Source: Ramlibacter albus (lineage in GTDB: Bacteria; Pseudomonadota; Gammaproteobacteria; Burkholderiales; Burkholderiaceae_C). Taken from it: DNA of 64,000 nucleotides. The position numbers and the translations under genes were made by a program. Within the stretch, counting starts at the first letter, position 1. The number at the start of each line of letters is the position of its first letter. The notes beneath the pieces are model-generated. The model saw nothing but the letters and a program-made list of their open reading frames with translations. It searched no databases and was not told the origin of the DNA. The DNA lies in the NCBI RefSeq assembly GCF_014297445.1, contig NZ_JACORU010000001.1, positions 682,001 to 746,000 on the forward strand, in the 5' to 3' direction. Positions 31,948-43,347 of the stretch are shown one piece after another.

Positions 31948-32325
31948 TCAGGCCTTCTTCGGGCGCTTGGCGCCGTACTTGGAGCGGGCCTGCTTGCGAT
32001 CCTTGACGCCTTGCAGGTCAAGCGAACCGCGCACGATGTGGTAACGCACACCGGGCAGGTCCTTCACGCGGCCGCCGCGCACGAGCACAACGCTGTGCTC
32101 CTGCAGGTTGTGGCCTTCGCCGCCGATGTACGAGATGACCTCGAAGCCATTCGTGAGGCGCACCTTGGCGACTTTACGAAGGGCCGAGTTCGGCTTCTTC
32201 GGCGTCGTGGTGTACACGCGGGTGCACACGCCCCGACGCTGCGGGCTGTTCTGCATCGCGGGGGACTTGGACTTGGTCTTTTCGACCTCCCGCCCCTGAC
32301 GCACGAGTTGGTTGATGGTTGGCAT
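31948..32325 (-). CDS. rpsL: 30S ribosomal protein S12
   Basis: A 125-residue S12 ([39 protein letters not shown]). The wild-type lysine of KPNSA, the classic streptomycin-resistance site, is present. First gene of the str operon, starting at 32325. Confidence 0.98.
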   Translation of the reverse strand: MPTINQLVRQGREVEKTKSKSPAMQNSPQRRGVCTRVYTTTPKKPNSALRKVAKVRLTNGFEVISYIGGEGHNLQEHSVVLVRGGRVKDLPGVRYHIVRGSLDLQGVKDRKQARSKYGAKRPKKA

Positions 32326-32374
32326 TAACGTCCCTAAAACGTTGGATTCTGGAATCCGCAGAGCGGAAAAACGG

Positions 32375-32417
32375 AAAAAACCTTCCCGCCCCAATCGCGG
32401 GAAAGCCCTCTAGTATA
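32375..32417 (-). promoter_or_regulatory. str operon -10 element with terminator-like hairpin directly downstream
   Basis: On the minus strand TATACT (32417-32412) is a good -10; no clear -35 is seen. About 9 nt further, TTCCCGC (32403-32397) pairs with GCGGGAA (32389-32383), followed by GG and T6 (32380-32375). The hairpin may terminate the upstream dacC-like operon or, if the TATACT is used, be an attenuator at the very start of the rpsL transcript. Confidence 0.55.
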
Positions 32418-32445
32418 TCCGGGTGCGGGGAAACCCGCTAGCTGG

Positions 32446-33609
32446 TTACTTGACCCACAACCTGACTGCGTCCCAAGCGCGGCGCAGCACACCGGCCTGT
32501 TCCACGGCCTGCAGAGCCACGAGCGGCACTTCGCCGAGCACCTGCTCGCCGGCGCTCACCTTCAGCGTGCCCACCTGCTGGCCCTTGGCGAAGGGCGCGA
32601 TCAGGGGGTCGGCGCGGGCCACCTGCGTCTTGACCTTGCCCGACGACCCCGCCGGAACGGCGACCACGATCGGCGCGGCAGGCTGGCCGAGCTTTACGGT
32701 TTTCTCGGAACCCTTCCACACCGGCGGCTCCACGACGGCCTGCCCAGCATCGAAGAGCTTCAAGCCTTCCCAAGCCATGTAAGCCCAATTGAGTAGTTTC
32801 TGCGCCTCGTTGGCCCTCGCGACCTCGCTCGAGGCGCCCAGCACGATCGCCAGCACGCGCCGGCCGGGCAAGTTGGGGAAGTCGCGCTTCGCGGTGGCGA
32901 TGAGGCAATAGCCCGCCGCGTCCGTGTGCCCGGTCTTGAGCCCATCGACCGTGGGGTCGCGGAACAGCAGCATGTTCCGGTTCGTGTCGTTGGTCGGCGG
33001 CGTCCCCTCGTAGCGGTACTTCTTGATCGAATAGAAGCCGAGGTATTCCGGGAAGTCCTTGATGAGCCGAGTGGAAAGGATGCCGAGGTCACGCGCCGTC
33101 GTGGTGTGGCCCGGCTCAGTGAGCCCATCCGGGTTCTTGTAGGTGGTGTTCTTCATGCCGAGCGCCTTCGCCTGCTGGTTCATCAGCTCCACGAAGTGCT
33201 CGACGCTTCCACCCACACCCTCGGCCAGGACGATCGTGGCGTCATTTCCCGACTGCACGATCATGCCCTTGATGAGGTCCTCCACCGGCACCGTCATCTT
33301 GGGATCGATGAACATCCGCGAGCCCGGCGTCTTCCATGCGCGCGCGCTCACCGGCAGCGATTGCTTGATGTCGATCTTCTTCGCGCGCAGGGCGTCGAAC
33401 ACCACATAAGCCGTCATCAGCTTGGTGAGCGACGCCTGTTCGATGGGCGAATCGATCTCCCTGGCCGCAAGAACCTGGTTGGCCGAGACGTCCATCACCA
33501 GCCAGCTGCGCGCGGCCACTTCGGGCGGCTGCGGAATCTGTGCACCGGCGGAAACGGCAAGGAAGGCAAGCACCGGTGCGCACAGCACCCGGAGGAGAAA
33601 ACGTGTCAT
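32446..33609 (-). CDS. D-alanyl-D-alanine carboxypeptidase (penicillin-binding protein, peptidase S11)
   Basis: A 387-residue low-molecular-weight PBP of the DacA/DacC type. It has a signal peptide (residues 1-23) and the three active-site motifs SLTK, SGN and KTGH, then a C-terminal beta domain ending in an amphipathic membrane anchor (AWDAVRLWVK). It trims pentapeptides in peptidoglycan. It is the last gene of a five-gene operon starting at hemJ, 4 nt after the hydrolase gene. Confidence 0.93.
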   Translation of the reverse strand: MTRFLLRVLCAPVLAFLAVSAGAQIPQPPEVAARSWLVMDVSANQVLAAREIDSPIEQASLTKLMTAYVVFDALRAKKIDIKQSLPVSARAWKTPGSRMFIDPKMTVPVEDLIKGMIVQSGNDATIVLAEGVGGSVEHFVELMNQQAKALGMKNTTYKNPDGLTEPGHTTTARDLGILSTRLIKDFPEYLGFYSIKKYRYEGTPPTNDTNRNMLLFRDPTVDGLKTGHTDAAGYCLIATAKRDFPNLPGRRVLAIVLGASSEVARANEAQKLLNWAYMAWEGLKLFDAGQAVVEPPVWKGSEKTVKLGQPAAPIVVAVPAGSSGKVKTQVARADPLIAPFAKGQQVGTLKVSAGEQVLGEVPLVALQAVEQAGVLRRAWDAVRLWVK

Positions 33610-33613
33610 CGAC

Positions 33614-34234
33614 TCAGCGCAGGTGCCGCAGCACCAGGTTCTTCAAGAGCGGCAATTGTCCGTGAAAGAAATGCTCGCCCCCGGGGACGACGGTAACCGG
33701 AAGCGACTGCGGGCGCGCCCAGTCCATCACGGAGGCGAGCGGCACGGTGTCGTCCTGCTCGCCGTGGATGACGAGCGTGCGCACGTGCGCCTCGGCCGGC
33801 ACGGGCGGTACCTGGAAGCGCGAGGCCGCGGTGCCCACGAGCACGATGTGCTCGATCTCGCGCGTGGTCCACAGCGATTGCAGCGCGCGCACGGTCACGA
33901 ACGAGCCGAACGAGAAGCCGGCCAGCGCCAGGCGGCCGTCGTGCGCGGCGCCGGTAACGACAGCCAGCAGGTCATCGACCTCGCCGTTGCCGTCGTCGTG
34001 CTGCCCCTCGCTCTTGCCGACGCCGCGGAAATTGAAGCGCACCGCGGTCCATCCACTCTGGACGAACGCGCGCGCGATCGTCTGCACCACCTTGTTGTCC
34101 ATCGTGCCGCCGAAAAGCGGGTGCGGATGCGCGATCACGGCGGTGCCGCGCGTCTCGCCTTCGGGCCGGTCACGCTGGCACTGCAGCCTGCCGGCGGGGC
34201 CGGCGAGCTCGAAGCGCTCGGTGTACGCGTTCAT
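33614..34234 (-). CDS. Alpha/beta hydrolase
   Basis: A 206-residue hydrolase of the small dienelactone/YsgA-like type. AHPHPLFGGTMDNKVV is near the oxyanion region, AGFSFGSFV the nucleophile elbow, IHGEQDDTVPL the acid, and GGEHFFHG the histidine. The substrate is unknown. The ATG at 34234 overlaps the ferredoxin stop (ATGA). Confidence 0.9.
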   Translation of the reverse strand: MNAYTERFELAGPAGRLQCQRDRPEGETRGTAVIAHPHPLFGGTMDNKVVQTIARAFVQSGWTAVRFNFRGVGKSEGQHDDGNGEVDDLLAVVTGAAHDGRLALAGFSFGSFVTVRALQSLWTTREIEHIVLVGTAASRFQVPPVPAEAHVRTLVIHGEQDDTVPLASVMDWARPQSLPVTVVPGGEHFFHGQLPLLKNLVLRHLR

Positions 34235-34569
34235 CGGCCCAGGTGCGGCGGCGTCAGCAGCCGCTCGACGACCTTGCCGTTCTTCAGGTGCGACTCGACG
34301 ATCTCGTCGATGTCCTTGTCGTCCACGTACGTGTACCAGGTCTCGCCGGGGTAAACCACCGCCACGGGCCCCGCCGCGCAACGGTCCATGCAGCCCGCGC
34401 GGTTCACTCGCACCTTGCCGGGACCGTTCAGGCCGGCGGCCTTCACCTGGGACTTGCAGCGCGCGAACGCGCCTTCGGCGTTGTGGTCGGCGCAGCACGC
34501 CTCGCCGTTGTCGCGCTTGTTGAGGCAGAAGAAGACGTGGTACTTGTAGTAGCTGGGAGGCGCGCTCAT
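34231..34569 (-). CDS. Thioredoxin-like [2Fe-2S] ferredoxin
   Basis: A 112-residue protein with the Cys pattern of thioredoxin-fold 2Fe-2S ferredoxins: VFFCLNKRDNGEACC near the start, then NRAGCMDRCAAGP. It could supply electrons to a partner in the operon. The ATG overlaps the VanZ stop; TAGAAT ends 6 nt before it, so an internal promoter is possible. Confidence 0.9.
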   Translation of the reverse strand: MSAPPSYYKYHVFFCLNKRDNGEACCADHNAEGAFARCKSQVKAAGLNGPGKVRVNRAGCMDRCAAGPVAVVYPGETWYTYVDDKDIDEIVESHLKNGKVVERLLTPPHLGR

Positions 34570-35693
34570 TCCGCGATTCTAGAAGGGGGGTCCCGCCGCG
34601 AGACCCTCAGCAGCACGTACACCAGCGTGGCGTAGGGCCACAGCCAGCCCAGCCACTGCGCAAGGCCGTGGAAGCGGATGAAGCGGCCCTGCTCCCACGC
34701 CTGCAGCGTGTGCGCGAAGTACGCGCTGGCGGGTGCATGGTTCAACAGGCTCAGGTGCACGACGAGCGCGACCAGCACCACGGCAGCGCAGCCGCGGCGC
34801 GGCGTGACCACCATTGCGAGCGCGAGCAGGAAACCGAAGCCGAAGCCCACGCGCACGGGTAGCGTCACCCACGCCCATGCATGCGACGGCCCCCAGCTCA
34901 ACGCGGCCGACAGCGCAGTCGCAGCGGCACCCACCAGCACCACGATGGCGGCGAATGCAGCGCGTCGGCCCGGATGCCGGATGATCGAATAGCCGAGCAG
35001 GCACGGCACGAGCACGCCGAGCGCCACGCAGATCATCTCCATGCCCGGCACGAGCGGCTGCAGCTCCACTTCGCGCACCGGCACCCACTCGAGGAACGGC
35101 GTGTCCTGCAGCCATTCGCCCAGCGCTTGCTCGACGCGCTCGAGCACCTGCCCCAGCCCGAGCGGCACGGAGGCCGGGAACAACAGCGCGAACGGCCAAA
35201 GCGCGAGCAGCACGAGCGCGCCGCGCGCGTGGTCGATGAACCAGCGTGTGCGGAAGCTGCTCCAGCGGTCGATCGCGCCCGCGACTTCGAGCCCAGCCGC
35301 CACGATGGCCCCCGCCAGCGCCCCCGCGGTGTTGAGCGCGAAGTCGACGTTGGACGGCACGCGGTTGGGCAGGAAGGTCTGCAGGGCCTCCATGCACAGC
35401 GACAGCAGCGCCGCGACGGTGGTGGCCACGGCCACCGCCGCCCAGTTGTTCGTGGGCGCGAACCGAAGCGAGCCGCGGCGGATGAAACTCAGCGCGAGCA
35501 GCACGCCCAGCGGCGCATAGCCGACCAGGTTCGCGGCCACGTCGAAGCCGGTCCAGTATTTCGGCAGCGGGCTCGCCAGGAAGGCGAACGCCGGGATGCC
35601 CTGGTCATGCCAGCCACTGAAGGGGTAGAGACTCGCGTAGACGACGAGCGCCGCGTACGCCAGCGACAGCGGCCAGGCCGAGGTCTTGTGCAT
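34566..35693 (-). CDS. VanZ-family membrane protein
   Basis: A 375-residue polytopic membrane protein. The N-terminal VanZ-like domain has LYPFSGW, the FDVAANLVGYAPLG motif and a FLPNRVPSNVDFALNTAG segment. A second hydrophobic part (residues ~170-375) is longer than in simple VanZ proteins. The function is unknown; the family is linked to envelope or glycopeptide phenotypes. The start at 35693 is 5 nt after the hemJ stop. Confidence 0.87.
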   Translation of the reverse strand: MHKTSAWPLSLAYAALVVYASLYPFSGWHDQGIPAFAFLASPLPKYWTGFDVAANLVGYAPLGVLLALSFIRRGSLRFAPTNNWAAVAVATTVAALLSLCMEALQTFLPNRVPSNVDFALNTAGALAGAIVAAGLEVAGAIDRWSSFRTRWFIDHARGALVLLALWPFALLFPASVPLGLGQVLERVEQALGEWLQDTPFLEWVPVREVELQPLVPGMEMICVALGVLVPCLLGYSIIRHPGRRAAFAAIVVLVGAAATALSAALSWGPSHAWAWVTLPVRVGFGFGFLLALAMVVTPRRGCAAVVLVALVVHLSLLNHAPASAYFAHTLQAWEQGRFIRFHGLAQWLGWLWPYATLVYVLLRVSRRDPPSRIAE

Positions 35694-35698
35694 CCAGC

Positions 35699-37394
<1,696 letters not shown>

Positions 37395-37395
<1 letters not shown>

Positions 37396-38495
37396 TGCGC
37401 ATCGTCGAATTCTCGGGCGGCACGCTGCGCTTCCTGGACACGGTCCCGCAGCACCCGCCCGCCTCGGGCTTCGTCTGGATCTACCTGGAGCGAGACGCCC
37501 TCGACGCGCACCTGTCCACCCTGCAGCACGCGGCGCAGGTGCTCGGCGGCTCGCAGCTGCTGGACCTGCACGTGAAGGACCTCGCGAACCGCTCGCACCC
37601 TTCGCGCTACGACTACACCTCGGTCTACGACCTCGTCATCTTCCGCCGCCTGGCGACCGAGCCCGAGACGCGTGCGGAGCTCGGTGCGATGCCCGACGCG
37701 CAGCCGCAACCGCTCGCCATCTTCAATCGCCTGCGCACACGGGCCGTGGGCTTCGTCGTCTTCGACCGGCTGCTGATCTCGGTCCATCCTTCGGACTGCT
37801 ACGCCGCCCGCGAATTCGTCGACCGCTATGTCGGCGACGCCGTGCAAAGTGCGGGCGTCAACGTCGCCGCACGCAGCCGACTGCCCACGGGTGCGGCCGA
37901 CCTGATGCTGCGCATGCTGAACCTGATGGTGGACAGCTACCTCGACATGCGCCGCGACCTCAACTCGGGCCTCGACCTCTGGCAGCAGCAGCTGCTCGCG
38001 CCGCACTCGCACACGGCCGACTGGGGCGCGTTGCTCTCCGCGCGCAACTCGCTGCATACGCTGGAAGACCTGTGCGACGAGCAGCACGATGCCGTGCAGG
38101 AATGGCTGGACAGCCAGCAGGAGCAGCCGGCGACGTGGATGCCGCAGGCCGACCGCGACGTCCTGATCGCCCGCGCCCGCGACGTGGTGGACCACATCCA
38201 GCGCGTGCTGCACCACGTGCGCCGCATGGAGCAAAGCGCCGAGACGGCGGTGCAGATCCACTTCTCCGCACTGGGCAACCGCACCAACGAGATCATGCGC
38301 ACGCTGACGGCGCTCACCGCCATCTTCCTGCCGCTGAACCTCATCGCCGGCATCTTCGGCATGAACTTCCAGTTCCTGCCGCTGATCCACCGCGACACCG
38401 GTTTCTGGTGGACGCTCGGCAGCATGCTGTTCATCGCGGTCGTTCTCGGCGTCGTGTTCTGGCGCAAGCGCTACCTCGCGCGCAGCGGCCGCTGA
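37395..38495 (+). CDS. CorA-family divalent cation transporter (ZntB-like)
   Basis: A 366-residue protein with a long cytoplasmic N-terminal domain and two C-terminal membrane helices containing the IFGMNFQFLP loop with the CorA signature GMN. It transports Mg2+, or Zn2+ if ZntB-like; sequence alone does not decide. It overlaps hemB by TGATG. Since HemB needs a divalent metal, co-expression is suggestive only. Confidence 0.9.
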
Positions 38496-38506
38496 AAGCC
38501 AGGACG

Positions 38507-39256
38507 ATGCAGCCCGGCGCCATCCACGTGGGCTGCGCCGGCTGGAGCCTGCCGCGCGAGTTCCAGCACGAATTCGCGCCCGGCGAGAGCCACCTGCAGC
38601 GGTATGCGAGCCGCTTCGATGCGACCGAGATCAACAGCTCCTTCCACCGCAGCCACAAGGAATGGGTGTGGCGGCGGTGGGCGGATTCCGTGCCCGCCGG
38701 TTTCAGCTTCTCGGTGAAGCTGCCCAAGGCGATCACGCACGAGCGTCGGTTGGCGGATTGCGAGCACCTGCTCGACGCGTTCCTCGTGGAGGCCCGCCTG
38801 CTGGGCGACAAGCTGGCCTGCCTCCTGGTGCAGCTCCCGCCGAGCCTAGCGTACGACTCGGATGTTGCGAGCCGGTTCTTTGCAATGCTTCGCGCGCGCT
38901 ACGAAGGCGACGTCGCGCTCGAACCGCGCCACGCAAGCTGGTTCGAGCCCCACGCGGATGCGATGCTCGCCTCCCTCCGTGTGGCACGCGTGCTCGCCGA
39001 CCCCGTGCGGCACGAGCCCGGGCGAGCACCCGGCGGCTGGCCGGGCGTCGTCTACGTGCGCCTCCACGGCTCGCCGCGTGTGTATTACTCCGCGTACGAC
39101 CCCGCGTGGCTGGGAACGCTTGCGGCCCGTATCCGGCGCGCCGCCGATGACGGACAGCGCATGTGGTGCATCTTCGACAATACGGCGTCCGGCGCCGCCA
39201 CCGGCGACGCGCTCACGCTGCTGCGCCACCTCGCGCCAGGGAGACCCACGCCATGA
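38507..39256 (+). CDS. DUF72 domain protein
   Basis: A 249-residue protein of the DUF72/YecE family (TIM-barrel-like): IHVGCAGWSLPREF at the start, FDATEINSSFHRSHK, SFSVKLPKAITHERRL, and CIFDNTASGAATGDAL near the end. The function is unknown. The ATG at 38507 lies 11 nt after the CorA stop; the stop overlaps DUF1003 (ATGA). Confidence 0.9.
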   Translation: MQPGAIHVGCAGWSLPREFQHEFAPGESHLQRYASRFDATEINSSFHRSHKEWVWRRWADSVPAGFSFSVKLPKAITHERRLADCEHLLDAFLVEARLLGDKLACLLVQLPPSLAYDSDVASRFFAMLRARYEGDVALEPRHASWFEPHADAMLASLRVARVLADPVRHEPGRAPGGWPGVVYVRLHGSPRVYYSAYDPAWLGTLAARIRRAADDGQRMWCIFDNTASGAATGDALTLLRHLAPGRPTP

Positions 39257-39819
39257 GCCACCACCGTTTCCAGAACTACCGCACGCCGCGCGACGCCGAG
39301 GAGCTCACGCGCCAGAACATCGAGGCCATGCGCCGGCTCGAGGAGCTGGCCAAGGCCAAGCGCGGGTTCGCGGACCGGATGGCGGAGTTCGTCGCCACCT
39401 TCTGCGGCAGCATCACCTTCGTCTGGATCCACGCGGCGCTCTTCGCGGCCTGGATCGCGTGGAACGCGGTGCCGGGCACCTTCCACTTCGACCCGTATCC
39501 CTTCACATTCCTCACGCTGTGCGTGTCGCTGGAAGCGATCTTCCTCTCGTCCTTCATCCTGATCGCGCAGAACTACGAGATGCGCGTGAGCGAGCGGCGC
39601 AACCAGCTCGATTTGCAGATCAACCTGCTCGCCGAGCAGGAAAACACGAAGATGCTGCAGTTGCTCGAGCGCATAGCGAAGCACGTGGGTGCATCGCCCG
39701 GTGACGACCCCGAAATCCGCGCGCTGGAACAGGCGACGCGCCCGGAGACGCTGGCCAGGCAGATCGAGGATGCGTACCGGGCGGCCAGCGGGCAGCCGCC
39801 GGCGAAACATCACACGTAA
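39253..39819 (+). CDS. DUF1003 membrane protein
   Basis: A 188-residue protein with two central membrane helices (FCGSITFVWIHAALFAAWIA; PFTFLTLCVSLEAIFLSSF) and a charged C-terminal coiled region, matching DUF1003. The function is unknown. It overlaps the convergent GST gene by 10 nt. Confidence 0.9.
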   Translation: MSHHRFQNYRTPRDAEELTRQNIEAMRRLEELAKAKRGFADRMAEFVATFCGSITFVWIHAALFAAWIAWNAVPGTFHFDPYPFTFLTLCVSLEAIFLSSFILIAQNYEMRVSERRNQLDLQINLLAEQENTKMLQLLERIAKHVGASPGDDPEIRALEQATRPETLARQIEDAYRAASGQPPAKHHT

Positions 39820-40460
39820 GGCGGCTTGAGTGCCTCGATGTCGAAGACGCGCTTCACCGCCGGCCGCTCCAGCATCCGCTGCAGGTAGGGGCCCAGGTTC
39901 GGGAAGTCGCGAGCCTTGCCCGTATCGAAATTGCGCGTCCAGCGGCACAGTGTGAACACGTAGGCGTCGAGAGCGCTGTACCGCTCCCCCGCGAACCACG
40001 GCCCGCCGGTGCGTGCCAGTTCATCGTCCAGCTGCCGCAGCTGCGCGAGCACCTTGCGCTGCGCCTGCAGCTTCACTTCCGCAGCCGCCGCAGCATCGCC
40101 CTCCTTCACCCAGCGGTCCGGGTAGAAGTAGACGATCAGCGTGGCCTGCAGGGTGTTCGTGAGCCACGCCAGCCATTTGTAGAAGTGCGCGCGTTGCGCA
40201 GTGCCCAGCGCCGGCGCGAGTTGCGCCTTCGGGTTCGTGTCGCACAGGTGCAGCACGATCGCCGCGGTCTCGTACAGCACGAGCTCGCCGTCACGCCACA
40301 CGGGCAGCAGCCCGTTGGGGTTCATGCGCAGGTAGTCGGCGCTCTTGTGCGCGTCCTTCGTACGGTCGACGAGCACGCGCTCGTAGGGCGCGCCGATTTC
40401 CTCCAGCACGATGTGCGGGATCATCGCCGCCGTGCTGGGGTAGTAGTAAAGGGTGGGCAT
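39810..40460 (-). CDS. Glutathione S-transferase family protein
   Basis: A 216-residue GST. The N-terminal thioredoxin-like domain has NPNGLLPVWRDGELVLYETA (the cis-proline and Glu-Thr/Ser glutathione site). The C-terminal helical domain contains the DAYVFTLCRW motif. It may conjugate or isomerise a catabolic intermediate with its operon partners. The start at 40460 overlaps the amidohydrolase stop (TGATG). Confidence 0.92.
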   Translation of the reverse strand: MPTLYYYPSTAAMIPHIVLEEIGAPYERVLVDRTKDAHKSADYLRMNPNGLLPVWRDGELVLYETAAIVLHLCDTNPKAQLAPALGTAQRAHFYKWLAWLTNTLQATLIVYFYPDRWVKEGDAAAAAEVKLQAQRKVLAQLRQLDDELARTGGPWFAGERYSALDAYVFTLCRWTRNFDTGKARDFPNLGPYLQRMLERPAVKRVFDIEALKPPYV

Positions 40461-41338
40461 CAGGGTGTCTTGAGTCCGAAGAGGTTGGCGCCGTTGTCCC
40501 AGGCGATGCGCCGCGCCATGTCCGCGGGCAGGTCGCCGAGCCACACGCGGTAGCCCTTCATGGTGTCGTCGTAGTACTGCCAGCGCTGGTTCACCCAGGT
40601 GTCCGAGCCGAGCAGGAACCGCGTCGCATACTTCGTGAGCAGCTGGCGCCATTCGGGGCACAGCTTGCCGCCTTCGCACGTGAGCCCCGGGCGGTACGAG
40701 AGCTCGCCCATCAGCAACGGGTAGCGCGCGAAGAGCTGGTCCACGCGCGCCACGGGCACGCCGCCGATGCCCGTGTGCGCCCAGATCACGCGCGCCTTCT
40801 GGCCCTTCGACGCGGTGTGCGCCATCAGCTTGTCGATGGCGACGTCGTCCACGTGCGCGAGGACCACGAGGTCCTTCTCCTCCGCCAGCGCCATCAGCTT
40901 GCGGGCGACCGGCCCGTCGGCATTGGCGCTGTCGTACAGGTGGAACTCGCCCAGCCCGCGGAACGCGCCCGACGCGGTGCCGCGCGACAGCTCCGTGAGC
41001 ACCATCTGGTGGATGGTCTCGTCGCGGAACCAGTTGTCGTAGTCGGCGCGGTTGCGGTACAGGCGCACGAACGGCACGACGGTGATGCCCGCCTGCTTCA
41101 CCTCCGCGGCCGAGGCGAGGTTCTTCGTGCCGTCGTTCGGCCGCGAGTTGGCGACGATCGCGTGCACGCCGTTGCGCTTCATGCGCGCCACGACATCCGG
41201 CACCGGGTGCGGCCCGGCGCTGCCGTTCCACGCCTCTTCGTTGTAGTGCAGGTGGGCGTCGAAGATCGGCCCCGCGTAGTCGGCCGCCGCGGCAAACAGC
41301 GGGAAGGCGAGCAGGGCCGCGCCGAGCGCGCGCCTCAT
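40460..41338 (-). CDS. Amidohydrolase family protein (secreted)
   Basis: A 292-residue TIM-barrel hydrolase of the amidohydrolase-2 type. A signal peptide (about residues 1-19) precedes the metal motif FDAHLHYN; later histidine and aspartate ligands are in VIWAHTG and LLGSDTW. It was separated from a much longer frame by the ATG at 41338, which overlaps the dienelactone hydrolase stop. The substrate is unknown. Confidence 0.87.
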   Translation of the reverse strand: MRRALGAALLAFPLFAAAADYAGPIFDAHLHYNEEAWNGSAGPHPVPDVVARMKRNGVHAIVANSRPNDGTKNLASAAEVKQAGITVVPFVRLYRNRADYDNWFRDETIHQMVLTELSRGTASGAFRGLGEFHLYDSANADGPVARKLMALAEEKDLVVLAHVDDVAIDKLMAHTASKGQKARVIWAHTGIGGVPVARVDQLFARYPLLMGELSYRPGLTCEGGKLCPEWRQLLTKYATRFLLGSDTWVNQRWQYYDDTMKGYRVWLGDLPADMARRIAWDNGANLFGLKTP

Positions 41339-42018
41339 CCCACGTGCTTGCGGAAGAACGCCAGCGTGCGCTCGCGGGCGAGCTTGGCCGCCTCCGCGTT
41401 GTACGACGCGCGCTGGTCGCAGTTGAAGCCGTGGTTGGCGTTGTACACGTGCACCTCCACCTCCGGGTGCTTTTGCTTGAACGCCTCCACGCTGTCCAGC
41501 GGGATCCAGTGGTCCTGGTCGCCGAAGTGCGCGAGCACCGGGACCTTGGGCTTGCGCGCCACTTCGTCCGGCGTGGTCACGCCGCCGCCGTAGTAGGGCG
41601 CCGCCGCCGACAGGCCGTTGGCCAGGCAAGCGGCGCGCCACGTGAGCAGGCCACCCCAGCAGTAGCCGACGATGCCCACCTTGCCGGCCTGCGCGGCGTG
41701 GTCGATCGCCGCCTGGATGTCCTGCATCACGCCCGGCGCGGGCAGCGCCTCCACGGCCGTCTTGAGCGCGAAGCCGGCCTGCATGTCTTCCTGCGAGTAG
41801 CCGAGGTCCACGTCCGGTTTGACGCGGTGGAATGTGGACGGCGCGACGGCGAGGTAGCCGTCGGCCGCGTAGCCGTCGGCCACCGAGCGGATATGCGAGT
41901 TGACCCCGAAGATCTCCTGCAGCACCACGATGCCGCCGCGCGGCTTGCCCGCCGGCTTGGCCACGTAGGCGGGAATGGACTGGCCGTCGGCGGCCTTGAG
42001 CTGGATGAATTCGCCCAT
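41335..42018 (-). CDS. Dienelactone hydrolase family protein
   Basis: A 227-residue hydrolase. [14 protein letters not shown] has the nucleophilic cysteine of dienelactone hydrolases, [12 protein letters not shown] the aspartate, and NANHGFNCD the histidine. The canonical reaction opens dienelactone in chlorocatechol pathways, but many paralogues act elsewhere. First gene of a three-gene operon with the amidohydrolase and GST. Confidence 0.93.
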   Translation of the reverse strand: MGEFIQLKAADGQSIPAYVAKPAGKPRGGIVVLQEIFGVNSHIRSVADGYAADGYLAVAPSTFHRVKPDVDLGYSQEDMQAGFALKTAVEALPAPGVMQDIQAAIDHAAQAGKVGIVGYCWGGLLTWRAACLANGLSAAAPYYGGGVTTPDEVARKPKVPVLAHFGDQDHWIPLDSVEAFKQKHPEVEVHVYNANHGFNCDQRASYNAEAAKLARERTLAFFRKHVG

Positions 42019-42100
42019 GAATGTTCTCCTTGATTCGTCGGGACTGCAAAAGGCGAATAATGCGGCGTGCCGCGCAGCGGCGCAACCCGGAGGTACTGCA

Positions 42101-42847
42101 GTGCAACAGGTCATGCTCGTCACCGGCGCAAGCCGCGGCATCGGCGCGGCAACCGCGCGCCTGGCGGCGAAACACGGTTATGCCGTGGCGGTGAACTACA
42201 CCAGCAACGAAGCGGCCGCCGCCCAGGTGGTGCGCGACATCGAGGCGGCGGGCAGCCGCGCCTTCGCCGTGCGCGCCGACGTCGCCAGCGAGGCGGACAT
42301 CCTGGCGATGTTCGAGCAGGTGGACAAGCGGCTGGGCCGGCTCACCGCGCTCGTCAACAACGCCGGCGTCGTGGACATCACCCAGCGCGTCGACGAGATG
42401 AGCGCGGCGCGGCTCAAACGAATGTTCGACATCAACGTGATCGGCAGCATCCTGTGCGCGCGCGAGGCCGTGCGGCGGATGAGCACGCGGCACGGCGGCC
42501 CCGGCGGCGCCATCGTCAACGTTTCGAGCGCGGCCTCCCGCCTGGGCTCGCCGGGCCAGTACGTGGACTACGCGGCGGCCAAGGGCGCCATCGACGCCTT
42601 CACGCTCGGGCTGGCAAAGGAAGTGGCCGCGGAAGGCATCCGTGTCAACGCCGTGCGCCCCGGCCTGATCGAAACCGACATCCACGCCTCCGGCGGCATC
42701 CCGGACCGCGTCGAGAAACTGAAGCACCACGTGCCGATGCAGCGCGGCGGCTCGGCCGAGGAAGTGGCGCAGGCCATCCTCTGGCTGCTGTCGCCGCAGG
42801 CCAGCTACACCACGATGTCGCTCGTGGAAGTCTCCGGGGGCCGCTGA
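42101..42847 (+). CDS. Short-chain dehydrogenase/reductase
   Basis: A 248-residue [19 protein letters not shown] binds NAD(P), NNAG is present, and the catalytic Ser-Tyr-Lys are in [13 protein letters not shown] and [12 protein letters not shown]. It starts at GTG 42101, with a strong GGAGG 7 nt upstream. The stop overlaps the MaoC gene (TGATG), pointing to fatty-acid-like or CoA-ester metabolism. Confidence 0.93.
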   Translation: MQQVMLVTGASRGIGAATARLAAKHGYAVAVNYTSNEAAAAQVVRDIEAAGSRAFAVRADVASEADILAMFEQVDKRLGRLTALVNNAGVVDITQRVDEMSAARLKRMFDINVIGSILCAREAVRRMSTRHGGPGGAIVNVSSAASRLGSPGQYVDYAAAKGAIDAFTLGLAKEVAAEGIRVNAVRPGLIETDIHASGGIPDRVEKLKHHVPMQRGGSAEEVAQAILWLLSPQASYTTMSLVEVSGGR

Positions 42848-43347
42848 TGACCATCCACTACTACTGGGAAGACCTCGTGCCGGGCAGCGTGCGCGAGCTG
42901 GGCTCGTTGAGCGTGAGCGCGGAGGAAATCAAGGAGTTCGCCGAGCAGTACGACCCGCAGCCCTTCCATCTCGACGAGCTCGCCGGCCGCCGCTCGATCT
43001 ACGGCAACCTGTGCGCGAGCGGGTGGCAGACCTGCGCGCTGGCGATGCGCCTGACGGTCACCAATTTCCTCAACGAGTCGTCCAGCATGGGCTCGCCCGG
43101 CCTGGAGTCGCTGCGCTGGCTCAAGCCGGTGTACCCCGGCGACACGCTCACGCTCAAGCACACCACGATCGAGTCGCGCGGCATGCGCCGGCGGCCCGAC
43201 ATCGGCCTCGTGCGCTCGTCGTGGGAGATGTTCAACCAGAACGGCGACAAGGTGCTGCACATGGAGGGCTGGGGCATGTTCCGCCGCCGCGAGCCCGCCA
43301 CCGCCGAGGAGATCGAGCGGCTGAACGCCGAGCGCAGCGGCGCCTGA
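42847..43347 (+). CDS. MaoC-family hydratase/dehydratase
   Basis: A 166-residue hot-dog-fold protein: [14 protein letters not shown] is the hydratase-2 signature (Asp and His catalytic pair), followed by [13 protein letters not shown]. It hydrates enoyl-CoA-like substrates and suits the preceding SDR. It overlaps both neighbours by TGATG. Confidence 0.92.
   Translation: MTIHYYWEDLVPGSVRELGSLSVSAEEIKEFAEQYDPQPFHLDELAGRRSIYGNLCASGWQTCALAMRLTVTNFLNESSSMGSPGLESLRWLKPVYPGDTLTLKHTTIESRGMRRRPDIGLVRSSWEMFNQNGDKVLHMEGWGMFRRREPATAEEIERLNAERSGA

Noticed and set aside
40460-42730. A 756-residue reading for the amidohydrolase
   Set aside because: The upstream part overlaps the dienelactone hydrolase and SDR genes in other frames; a signal peptide begins at 41338.
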